Assembly (NCBI GenBank): GCA_910588825.1
Contig: CAJURF010000091.1
Location: forward strand, 1 to 12,517
DNA: 12,517 nt
Source of the DNA: an uncultured Lachnospiraceae bacterium
Lineage (GTDB): Bacteria; Bacillota; Clostridia; Lachnospirales; Lachnospiraceae
Direction of reading: 5' to 3'
The position numbers and the translations under genes were made by a program. The notes beneath the pieces are model-generated. The model was not told the origin of the DNA. It saw nothing but the letters and a program-made list of their open reading frames with translations, and ran no database searches. Positions 1 through 6,139 of this stretch are shown in pieces (within the stretch, counting starts at the first letter, position 1; every line of letters begins with the position of its first letter).

Positions 1-1384
1 TTATATAAGTATCAGGTTTTAATTTTCGGTTGCTCAAGAGACACACAGTTTCAACATGCGCAGTCATAGCAAAATTATCAAAAGGACACACCCTCACCAC
101 CTCATACCCGCCTTCCCTCAGATACTTCACATCCCGGGCCAATGTGGAACTATCACAGCTTACATACACAATTTTGGGCGGCATAACCTGAAGGACAGCA
201 TCCAGCAGCTCCCGTCCACATCCTTTACGCGGCGGGTCCACAACAATCACGTCCCCCTGTACCCGTTCTTTTTTTACCTTTGCGGGAAAAATTTCCTCCG
301 CTCTCCCCACAAAAAATTCCACATTATCCAGATGATTTAACCTGGCATTTTCCCTTGCATCTTCAATTGCCTGGGGAATCACCTCCACGCCGTAGACTTT
401 TTTTGCAGCTTTCGCCAAAAATAGAGAAATCGTTCCAATGCCGCAATAAAGATCCCAGACGATTTCCTCACCTGTCAGCGCCGCATATTCCAGAGCTTTT
501 TCATACATCTTTTCCGTCTGGCGGGGATTTACCTGGAAAAAAGATGCCGGTGAAATACAGAACTTCAGATCTTGAATATAATCGGTAATGTAAGTTTTAC
601 CCCGGACCAGTTTTGTTTTATCCCCCAAAATCACATTATCCCTTTTTGTATTCACATTCACCATAAAACTGGTCATTCCCGCCAGCGAAAAAAACCGGTC
701 TGCCAGTTTCTCTGCCCCTGGCAGATAAGGTCCATTTAAGATCAGACAGACCATGATTTCGCCTGTACGGAATCCATAACGCAGTAAAACATGCCTCACC
801 AGCCCTTTTCCGCTGATTTCATCATAGGGCGCAATATGATATTTTTCCATGTGGTCAATCAACATGTCCAAAATCTTCTTATTTTGATGTACACCCAGCA
901 GACATTCCCTGTTTGAGATAATCGTATGTGTCCGGCTGGCATAAAAGCCTGTTATAATATGCCCCTCTCTGTCCAGCCCCATTGGAAACTGTGCTTTATT
1001 GCGGTAATGAAATGGCTCCTCCATACCAATAACCGGCTCCATAGGAATTTTCCCCATGCCTCCAATACGCTCCAGGTTCTTTCTCACCTTTTTCTCTTTA
1101 TATTTTAACTGCTGAGAATAGGAAAGAGCCTGAAGCTGACACCCTCCGCACTGTCTGGCAAAAGGACATGGCGGCTGAACACGGTGAGGGGAAGGTTCTT
1201 CAATATTCATCAAACGTGCAAATCCATAATTTTTTTTCACTTTCGTAATTTTCGCCTGTACCGTATCCCCAATAACTGCATCTTTAATAAATAGCGTGTA
1301 GCCATCTATTTTTCCAATGCCTTCCCCTTCATTTCCCATATCCTCAATCAATACTGTAACTATTTGATTTTTATAAAACTCCAT
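1..1384 (-). CDS. rlmD: 23S rRNA (uracil-C5)-methyltransferase RlmD/RumA family, 3' end cut by window
   Basis: SAM-dependent RNA methyltransferase that makes 5-methyluridine in 23S rRNA; in Gram-positives the family can serve both U747 and U1939 (RlmCD type), which cannot be decided here. 461 residues are visible with no stop before the left edge. The first ~60 residues look like a TRAM RNA-binding domain. C73, C79, C82 (CPFARQCGGC) and C161 match the four [4Fe-4S] ligands of RumA. The SAM-binding motif DLYCGIGT starts at D311, the catalytic-loop motif DPPRKG at D383, and the nucleophile is C410 in SCDSSTLARD. ATG 1384 was chosen because GGAGGGG lies about 6 nt upstream; an in-frame ATG at 1399 would place that site inside the gene. 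It lies downstream of the tRNA-Gly pair on the same strand and may receive readthrough from it. The family is certain; U-site specificity is not. Confidence 0.95.
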   Translation of the reverse strand, partial: MEFYKNQIVTVLIEDMGNEGEGIGKIDGYTLFIKDAVIGDTVQAKITKVKKNYGFARLMNIEEPSPHRVQPPCPFARQCGGCQLQALSYSQQLKYKEKKVRKNLERIGGMGKIPMEPVIGMEEPFHYRNKAQFPMGLDREGHIITGFYASRTHTIISNRECLLGVHQNKKILDMLIDHMEKYHIAPYDEISGKGLVRHVLLRYGFRTGEIMVCLILNGPYLPGAEKLADRFFSLAGMTSFMVNVNTKRDNVILGDKTKLVRGKTYITDYIQDLKFCISPASFFQVNPRQTEKMYEKALEYAALTGEEIVWDLYCGIGTISLFLAKAAKKVYGVEVIPQAIEDARENARLNHLDNVEFFVGRAEEIFPAKVKKERVQGDVIVVDPPRKGCGRELLDAVLQVMPPKIVYVSCDSSTLARDVKYLREGGYEVVRVCPFDNFAMTAHVETVCLLSNRKLKPDTYI

Positions 1385-1498
1385 AAAACCCCTCCCCATA
1401 AAAATATGTTTCCATAAAAACTATTAAAAGTATTAGTATTTTACAACACAGAATAAAAAATATCTACGAACTGTAGTGTGAAAATGACAGAAAAGATA

Positions 1499-1512
1499 TC
1501 TGGTATACCAGA
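1499..1512. repeat. 14-bp perfect palindrome between tRNA genes and rlmD
   Basis: TCTGGTATACCAGA is a perfect palindrome in the 204-bp gap between tRNA-Gly(GCC) and rlmD. A second, 10-bp palindrome (AATCTAGATT) lies at 1527-1536. Read on the minus strand, the first is followed by ATATCTTTTC, so it could be a weak terminator for the tRNA transcript or a protein-binding site for rlmD. No function is assigned. The rest of this gap is AT-rich, with no convincing promoter. Confidence 0.45.
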
Positions 1513-1588
1513 ATAACTTTTAGAATAATCTAGATTTCTTGACAGCCATAAGAAAACTCTGAAACATATGAAAATGGCAATAAAAAAA

Positions 1589-1660
1589 GCGTGAGACGGG
1601 ATTCGAACCCGCGACCCCAACCTTGGCAAGGTTGTACTCTACCAACTGAGCCACTCACGC
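1589..1660 (-). tRNA. tRNA-Gly (anticodon GCC)
   Basis: 72-nt cloverleaf. The acceptor stem pairs GCGTGAG with CTCACGC. The anticodon arm is CAACC-TTGCCAA-GGTTG, reading GCC. The T arm is GCGGG-TTCGAAT-CCCGT. No CCA is encoded; the 3' end runs into a T7 tract. It is 4 nt downstream of tRNA-Gly(TCC) and cotranscribed with it. Confidence 0.97.
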
Positions 1661-1664
1661 ACAA

Positions 1665-1734
1665 GCGGGTGATGGGAATCGAACCCACGTATCTAGCTTG
1701 GAAGGCTAGTGTTCTACCATTGAACTACACCCGC
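1665..1734 (-). tRNA. tRNA-Gly (anticodon TCC)
   Basis: 70-nt cloverleaf. The acceptor stem pairs GCGGGTG with CACCCGC. The anticodon arm is CTAGC-CTTCCAA-GCTAG, reading TCC. The T arm is GTGGG-TTCGATT-CCCAT. No CCA is encoded. It is first in a two-tRNA unit driven by the promoter at 1763-1791 and followed after 4 nt by tRNA-Gly(GCC). Confidence 0.97.
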
Positions 1735-1762
1735 AGAACTATTGTTTTTTGACAACAAAGAT

Positions 1763-1791
1763 ATTTTATATCATAACCGGAAAAAAGTCAA
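1763..1791 (-). promoter_or_regulatory. Sigma-A-type promoter of the tRNA-Gly pair
   Basis: On the minus strand TTGACT (1791-1786) is separated by 17 bp from TAAAAT (1768-1763). Transcription would start near 1756, about 20 nt before the first tRNA, which fits a short tRNA leader. Confidence 0.75.
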
Positions 1792-1882
1792 GCATTTTAT
1801 TTAAAATTTTTTTCATGATTTTCTAACTCAGCCTGCTTCTTCTCGTCCACATCTCAACTTATTACCCATATTCTAAATGGTT

Positions 1883-1937
1883 AGGAACTGTTCAGAGCGT
1901 GAATGATTTCTCAAACACGCTCTATTTTACATTTCCT
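1883..1937. repeat. Palindromic element at the 3' end of the carbonic anhydrase gene
   Basis: Inner arms AGAGCGTG (1894-1901) and CACGCTCT (1916-1923) pair perfectly over a 14-nt loop. Outer ends AGGAACTGT and, on the other strand, AGGAAATGT begin at 1883 and 1937 and resemble the ends of the elements at 8280 and 10473. The carbonic anhydrase stop codon (TAG, 1938-1936) overlaps its right end. It could act as a 3' stabilising or terminating hairpin for that gene, though no T tract follows the stem. Membership in the same family as the longer elements is an inference. Confidence 0.55.
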
Positions 1938-2502
1938 AATCCAAGAATTCCACTTCACCACTGTCAATATGATAGATGGCTCCCTGCACTTTCAGGCCGT
2001 CTTCTCCATCTTTTACCTGGAGTTTATCTTTTATGATAGATACGCTTCTGGCAACGTTCAGACAGCTTGCCTTAAATTGGTCTGTCTCCCCACCAATTGC
2101 TCTTTTAATTTCATCCGTTATGTATTTCACATATCCATCAGGACTATGGTTTATTGCCGCATCTACTGCACCGCAATGGTCATGTCCAAGTACCACTACC
2201 AGGTTACAGCCCAGATGCCCGGCGGCATATTCCACACTGCCGATTTGATGGTTGTCCATAACATTACCAGCTACACGAATTACAAATAATTCGCCGATTC
2301 CTGCTGTAAAAATACCTTCCGGAATCACCCTGGAATCAGAACAGGTTATTACAATTGCATAAGGACTCTGTCCATTGGCGCAGGTATCCTGCCGAATCTG
2401 CGGCGATATATCCCCTGGATTGGCTGCTGCGGATAAATAACGCTGATTTCCCTCTTTTAATTTTTTCAGTGCTTCTGATGCAGAAAGATTTTTATTATGC
2501 AT
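1936..2502 (-). CDS. Beta-class carbonic anhydrase
   Basis: Cytosolic zinc enzyme interconverting CO2 and bicarbonate. The motif CSDSR (C54, D56, R58) and GHDHCGA (H107, C110) supply the three zinc ligands C54, H107 and C110 and the catalytic Asp-Arg pair of beta carbonic anhydrases. At 188 aa it has the usual length for the short bacterial form, with no signal peptide. An in-frame GTG at 2520 would lengthen it, but AGGAGG (2513-2508) lies just before ATG 2502, so 2502 is the start. The gene is monocistronic and divergent from the rhomboid gene. Its leader carries a 16-bp palindrome and hairpin next to the ribosome binding site and a short palindromic element, so post-transcriptional control is possible. 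Its stop codon lies in another palindromic element. Confidence 0.95.
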   Translation of the reverse strand: MHNKNLSASEALKKLKEGNQRYLSAAANPGDISPQIRQDTCANGQSPYAIVITCSDSRVIPEGIFTAGIGELFVIRVAGNVMDNHQIGSVEYAAGHLGCNLVVVLGHDHCGAVDAAINHSPDGYVKYITDEIKRAIGGETDQFKASCLNVARSVSIIKDKLQVKDGEDGLKVQGAIYHIDSGEVEFLD

Positions 2503-2518
2503 AGTTTCCTCCTTTTTC

Positions 2519-2553
2519 ACGGATATATCTGCAGATATACAAATTTATCCGTC
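2519..2553 (-). promoter_or_regulatory. Leader hairpin next to the carbonic anhydrase ribosome binding site
   Basis: ACGGATA (2519-2525) pairs with TATCCGT (2547-2553). Inside, TATATCTGCAGATATA (2524-2539) is a perfect 16-bp palindrome that overlaps one arm, so two mutually exclusive folds are possible. The structure ends 5 nt from AGGAGG (2508-2513). A role in translation control is inferred only from position. Confidence 0.45.
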
Positions 2554-2566
2554 ACTTAATGATTAT

Positions 2567-2596
2567 GGAGCTGTTCAAAATTTTTAAAGCAGTTCC
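2567..2596. repeat. 30-bp near-perfect palindrome with GGAGCTG/CAGTTCC ends
   Basis: The arms begin GGAGCTGTTC and end AAAGCAGTTCC around an A/T centre. The end sequence matches the GGAACTG core of the other small elements in this window, so it may be a minimal derivative of the same family, or chance. It would lie in the carbonic anhydrase leader. Confidence 0.45.
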
Positions 2597-2611
2597 CCAT
2601 CAAATTTTTTA

Positions 2612-2640
2612 ATTATAATATAACATATTCCGTTTGTAGA
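2612..2640 (-). promoter_or_regulatory. Likely promoter of the carbonic anhydrase gene
   Basis: On the minus strand TCTACA (2640-2635), a 17-bp spacer and TATAAT (2617-2612) give a perfect -10. An overlapping register, TTGTAT with 17 bp to TATATT, lies slightly upstream. The predicted leader is about 100 nt. The left arm of the inverted repeat at 2637-2647 covers the -35 region. Confidence 0.6.
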
Positions 2641-2686
2641 TACAATTAAAAACTTCCATTCCCCAATGAATTATCAATTGTATCTA
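2637..2686. promoter_or_regulatory. 11-bp inverted repeat between the divergent promoters
   Basis: TAGATACAATT (2637-2647) and AATTGTATCTA (2676-2686) are exact inverted copies separated by 28 bp. One arm overlaps the -35 of the leftward promoter; the other lies about 30 bp upstream of the rightward -35. The placement suits an operator for one or both genes, but no regulator can be named. Confidence 0.45.
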
Positions 2687-2717
2687 TTCGCTGTGCGGAC
2701 AGCTGGCACACGGCGTC

Positions 2718-2746
2718 TTGTAACCCACTCATAAATATGATATGAT
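2718..2746 (+). promoter_or_regulatory. Likely promoter of the rhomboid gene
   Basis: TTGTAA (2718-2723), a 17-bp spacer and TATGAT (2741-2746). The start would be near 2753, giving a leader of about 90 nt. A perfect TATAAT at 2809 lies nearer the gene, but its only TTGACG partner is 12 bp away. Confidence 0.55.
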
Positions 2747-2844
2747 CAAAGCGTCGAAACTCCATTTTCATTCAAAAGAAATGAGACCTTTTGACGGACC
2801 AATCATAATATAATGAATATCAGATAAGCTTCTGGAGGTCACAG

Positions 2845-3420
2845 ATGAAGCACAGTAGGAAAAGAATTGTCATATCATTTAATTCACCAGTTATCCTGAG
2901 TTTTACAGCAATATGCTTTGTATCTCTGATTTTAGATTACATTACAAAAGGAGCCACAACCAATACATTTTTCAGTGTATACCGCTCGTCCCTTTTAAGC
3001 CCCTGGACCTATGTACGTTTCATCGGACACATATTCGGCCATGCGGGATGGGAACATTTTATAGGAAATATTATGATGATTCTGGTTGTAGGGCCTTTGC
3101 TGGAAGAAAAATATGGTTCATCCAGCATTCTGTTGGCCATCGTAACCACTGCCCTGGTGACTGGACTTGCAAACTTTATTCTGTTCCCCCAGAAACAGCT
3201 GCTTGGGGCCAGCGGCGTTGTCTTCGCATTTATCCTGCTCGCCTCTTTCACCAGCCTGCGGGAAGGTGAAATCCCCCTTACCTTTATACTTGTTGCGCTG
3301 ATTTATATGGGACAACAGATTTACGAAGGAATTTTCATTCACGACAATGTATCCAACCTGACTCATATCTTTGGGGGACTGATCGGATCAGGATTTGGAT
3401 ACGCCATGAATAAAAGATAA
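2845..3420 (+). CDS. Rhomboid-family intramembrane serine protease
   Basis: A 191-aa multi-pass membrane protein that would cleave transmembrane substrates inside the bilayer. The nucleophile motif is GASG (S123), and the catalytic His is H174 in NLTHIFGG. The TM2 signature H62-x3-H66-x4-H71-x3-N75 matches the conserved His/Asn set that lines the active site. About six hydrophobic segments are visible (near residues 15-32, 55-85, 94-113, 120-135, 143-158 and 172-187), as in the minimal six-helix bacterial form. The basic MKHSRKR N-terminus suggests a cytoplasmic start. ATG 2845 is preceded by GGAGG. It is monocistronic and convergent with the accessory operon. The substrate is unknown. Confidence 0.92.
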   Translation: MKHSRKRIVISFNSPVILSFTAICFVSLILDYITKGATTNTFFSVYRSSLLSPWTYVRFIGHIFGHAGWEHFIGNIMMILVVGPLLEEKYGSSSILLAIVTTALVTGLANFILFPQKQLLGASGVVFAFILLASFTSLREGEIPLTFILVALIYMGQQIYEGIFIHDNVSNLTHIFGGLIGSGFGYAMNKR

Positions 3421-3489
3421 CCTGGCGACCTTCCTATCCACCAAAATTTCAGATTCATTCACCGGATAAACTCTGTCATTTCATAACCA

Positions 3490-3541
3490 GAGTTTGGGCA
3501 AAAGAAACAAATAGGAGCGATTTGTTCTTTTGTCCAAACTC
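3490..3541. terminator. 22-bp near-perfect hairpin between convergent genes
   Basis: The left arm (3490-3512, starting GAGTTTGG) pairs with the right arm (3520-3541, ending CCAAACTC) with one mismatch (a G-U pair in RNA) and one bulged A, over a 7-nt loop. It lies between the rhomboid stop (3420) and the converging operon stop (3567), so it may act as a bidirectional terminator. The lack of a flanking T run makes a mobile palindrome equally possible. Confidence 0.5.
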
Positions 3542-3566
3542 GTCACGCCTGAAAGCACTTTCACAA

Positions 3567-4004
3567 TTATGAATCCATGTCCAAAGCCTGGTACATGGCG
3601 TCCAATTCCTGAAGCAGTTCCAGCCGGACAATATCCTCTGATTTTCCAAACATATCATCAATCAGCTTAAACCCAGTGTTGGCATATCTCTGGGCCTTTC
3701 CATACACTTCTCCCACATTCTCGATTTCTTCCATATGAGCATCCGCCGCCATCTCAGAAATAAACACGGAATATAGAAAAGCCTCATTTTTCGTATTAAT
3801 ATACTCAGCACGGACAAGAGTATCTGTCTTTGTCAGCTCCGTCTGTACCCCGCATTCCACACCAAGTGCCAGTGCAAACAAAAACAGATCCATCCGCGTG
3901 CAGTTTTTATTGTCCAAATTCAGCAGTTTAGAAGAATCTATCTTTTCTATCACCTTTTTTGCATCCCCGGAACAATTTAAAATTTTAACACTTTTCTCGC
4001 TCAT
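3567..4004 (-). CDS. Unknown 145-aa protein in DndE position, last gene of the accessory operon
   Basis: A small acidic soluble protein with no signal peptide or membrane segment. I do not recognise a named domain. A hydrophobic stretch RMDLFLFALALGVECG (38-53) follows a Lys/Asn/Cys-rich turn, and an AQRYANTGFKLIDDMF helix lies around 104-119. It starts 4 nt after the ATPase stop, and its AGGTGA site overlaps that stop codon, so translation is coupled. In Dnd operons the DndD ATPase is followed by the small DndE protein; size, position and the R-x-D/A-hydrophobic core make a DndE-like role conceivable, but sequence similarity is not demonstrated. It would most likely be a partner of the ATPase. 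The frame is intact, unlike the two genes before it. Confidence 0.85.
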   Translation of the reverse strand: MSEKSVKILNCSGDAKKVIEKIDSSKLLNLDNKNCTRMDLFLFALALGVECGVQTELTKTDTLVRAEYINTKNEAFLYSVFISEMAADAHMEEIENVGEVYGKAQRYANTGFKLIDDMFGKSEDIVRLELLQELDAMYQALDMDS

Positions 4005-4008
4005 AGTT

Positions 4009-5967
4009 TCACCTGCTCTCTATATAGATCTCACTCTCATCTGTAGTTTTCAATTCCTTATAAGTGCTTGCACAGGGCTCCAGAATATCCCTGATTTCCT
4101 GTGAATATTCCGATGGCGAGAATGTGATGATTACCTGTTTGTTTTTGGAAACCTCTTTCAGCACAGATGCAAAATTCAGCCGGTTATCCGAATCCACACG
4201 TCCAACGGGGGTATCAATAAATAGCATAGAATCATACCCGGATACTTTCTGCAGAGCTAATGTAAACGACAATGCCAATAAAGCTCTTTCTGCCGCGCTG
4301 CAGGCTCCAACCATAGGATAGCCGTAGTTATCATATAATTCCAGCTCATAGGTATCATCCAATTCAATATGGCTGAATGTCTCTGTCTTCCAGTCCAGCC
4401 TCTGAAAAATCTCCATGGTCTCCCCTGTCATTTTTGATTTTGTATCTTCCATCATTTCTTCTTCAATTTCCTGCACAGTAGTCCTGGCCTTTTGCGCAAA
4501 TTTGATCTGTTTTTCCAATACCTTTAATTCTGCCTGGTTCTCTATTGCCTTCTGCAATTGTGCGTTGATCTCTCTCAAGTTTTTTTCTGCGTCACTTAAT
4601 TGAAGTTCGAATTTTATCCTGTTTTCATCATTCTTTTTCTTAATCTCTGTGTATTTGGAACGCTACTCATGCAATTCCCGGATTTTATCTTTATCCTGAT
4701 AATTTTTTAGATAAACATCCAGCTTATTCAATTTTTCCCGGCAGACTTCCAGCTCTTTTGTTATCCTCAATTCCTGCTGGATCAATTTTCTTTTTTTCTC
4801 TGGATACATCTTGCATTTTTCCACTGCATCTTCCAAAGGACTCTTAATCTTCACAAGTAAATGGGATACGCTGGAGGATAAATTCAACTGCTTTAATAGT
4901 CTTTCGATATTCTTTTCTTCCTCAGCCCCCATCTCTCTGTCACAAATCATACATTTGTGGCTTACCAGCATTTTTTCCAAAAACTGAGGGTCTATATTTG
5001 GCGGCAGCTGGCCATCTCTCTCCTTGCTGTTAATCAATTCAAGTGTCTGTTTGAACCGGGGGTATAGGGAAAATAAAATCTTATATTCCCGCAGAAATTG
5101 TTTACATTCATCCATACAGCCATCCAGCTCTCTTTCCTTACTCTGGATATCTGCCGCCAGTTCCTGATACTCTTTTTCCTTTTCCGGAACTCCCTCTTTC
5201 CCAGCCAGATATTCGTTACATCTTGTTATTTCAGCCTCTGCCTGAGCACTTTGTTGTCTGCAGTGGCTGATATTGTCCTTCAGACTTTCAACAGCATTTT
5301 CAGCCTTTTTCTTTTTTTCATTAAGTTCCTTGATACCAGTATTCTTACTGCCTGCATCATTTTGATAATCATGAATGACCTTGGCCAGGCGGTCACTCAT
5401 GGAATGAAGGAGATTTACCTGGGAAATATTAAATATGGCCTGGTGAATTTTCTCTCCCTGATTGCTGATAAAATATTTATCCAGCTGTTCATTGTCAAAA
5501 AAGAAATATTCACTGATATCTTCTGGCAGATACTGTCTCACAAGATTTTCTATACTTTCTGTATCCGTCAGCACTTTATTTCCCGTAGAAGCAATCACTG
5601 TCACAACAAAGACGGGTTTGTATTCAAAAGGATCTCTTACTGCCTTGAATTCCTGTCTTTTTTCGAAAATGATCTGCTTGTTATCAACGCTGATCTTTAC
5701 ACTGACTTTTGTCTCACATTTATCCCTTTTCTGGTCTATGGCCTCCATCAGAACCGCTGTATTGATCTTCTTTTTCGCCCTGTCTTTAATGCTTAAATGA
5801 GGTTCTTTCCCATACAGACACCAGGAAATTGCGTTCAATAAATTTGTCTTTCCCATACCGTTCTTTCCCCAAATAATATGCACATCATAAGAACCTTTGG
5901 TACAGAAATCAAAAAAGACATCTTTATATTGCCGATAATTGCTAATCTCTACGCTCTCTAATCTCAT
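4009..5967 (-). pseudogene. DndD-like SMC/ABC ATPase, interrupted by an in-frame TAG
   Basis: A single frame of about 652 residues, the usual length of DndD, broken only by TAG at codon 435. N-terminal half: MRLESVEISNYRQ opening, Walker A GKNGMGKT (34-41), an EYFFFDNEQ motif (153-161) like the FFFDGE of DndD/SMC-like ATPases, coiled coil from ~205, and a CMIC zinc-hook-like pair (C339, C342) midway. After the stop: more coiled coil, the signature ACSAAERALLALSF (from ~555), Walker B SMLFID (580-585), D-loop PVGRVD and a switch region ITFSPSEYS. ATG 5967 has GAGAGGA upstream and overlaps the small gene's stop (ATGA). The truncated product (4663-5967) would lack half of each ATP site. The C-terminal piece could only restart at TTG 4578, with no ribosome site. 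A DNA-processing role is inferred from the family. Confidence 0.85.
4663..4665 (-). other. In-frame amber codon inside the ATPase gene
   Basis: The reading frame runs ELHE-TAG-RSKYTEIKKK without shift, inside the coiled coil between the hook and the C-terminal ATPase half. One C-to-T change in CAG (Gln) would create it. No second lesion is visible in the gene. Confidence 0.9.
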
Positions 5968-6138
5968 TCTTCCTCTCCATCCCCGACAGCTTCTTTTATC
6001 CTGTTTTTGTATAATTTTTTTAAACTGCCCCAGTCCCTTGTTTTCCGCATCCAAAATTTCCATAATAAATTTCTGCTGTCTTTGGTCATCTTTCGTTTTT
6101 TCCCCAACTTTCTTCAAAATGGTTTTATTTAATGCCAC
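5964..6138 (-). pseudogene. Small gene (about 57 aa) between helicase and ATPase, frameshifted in an A7 run
   Basis: GTG 6138 has GGAGG (6149-6145) 6 nt upstream and starts 1 nt after the helicase stop. It opens MALNKTILKKVGEKTKDD and reads a charged, probably helical protein. At the A7 run (6021-6015) the frame would run on into the ATPase; with six A's it instead ends NRIKEAVGDGEEE and stops at TGA 5966-5964, overlapping the ATPase ATG as ATGA. That classic overlap and the sensible acidic end suggest the ancestral gene had A6. The alternative is an N-terminal extension of the ATPase reading KRSCRGWRGRMRLES, which looks unnatural. The change may be a mutation, a homopolymer sequencing error or a slippage site. 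The function is unknown; the position suggests a partner of helicase or ATPase. Confidence 0.6.
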
Positions 6139-6139
6139 A

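Larger units (their letters stand above)
2503..2844. other. Divergent intergenic region, carbonic anhydrase / rhomboid
   Basis: This 342-bp gap contains, from left to right, a hairpin at the carbonic anhydrase ribosome binding site, a 30-bp palindrome with GGAGCTG/CAGTTCC ends, a leftward promoter, an 11-bp inverted repeat over the -35 region of that promoter, and a rightward promoter for the rhomboid gene. No open frame or RNA gene was recognised in it. Confidence 0.7.

Noticed and set aside
1589..1734. tRNA-Gly genes as attachment site of an integrated island
   Set aside because: I saw no second copy of either tRNA 3' end and no integrase; the accessory block lies beyond the carbonic anhydrase and rhomboid genes.
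1903..2289. 128-aa plus-strand open frame
   Set aside because: It is antisense to the carbonic anhydrase, whose zinc motifs are intact on the other strand.
2791..2814. TTGACG/TATAAT as the rhomboid promoter
   Set aside because: The spacer is only 12 bp; TTGTAA-N17-TATGAT at 2718 is the better fit.
4663..4665. TAG read as pyrrolysine
   Set aside because: No pylT or pyl genes are visible, and the site is in a coiled coil with no reason for a special residue; a point mutation is simpler.
5098..5796. 232-aa plus-strand open frame
   Set aside because: It is antisense to the ATPase coiled coil, with low-complexity Leu/Phe/Ser composition, no ribosome site and no recognisable domain.
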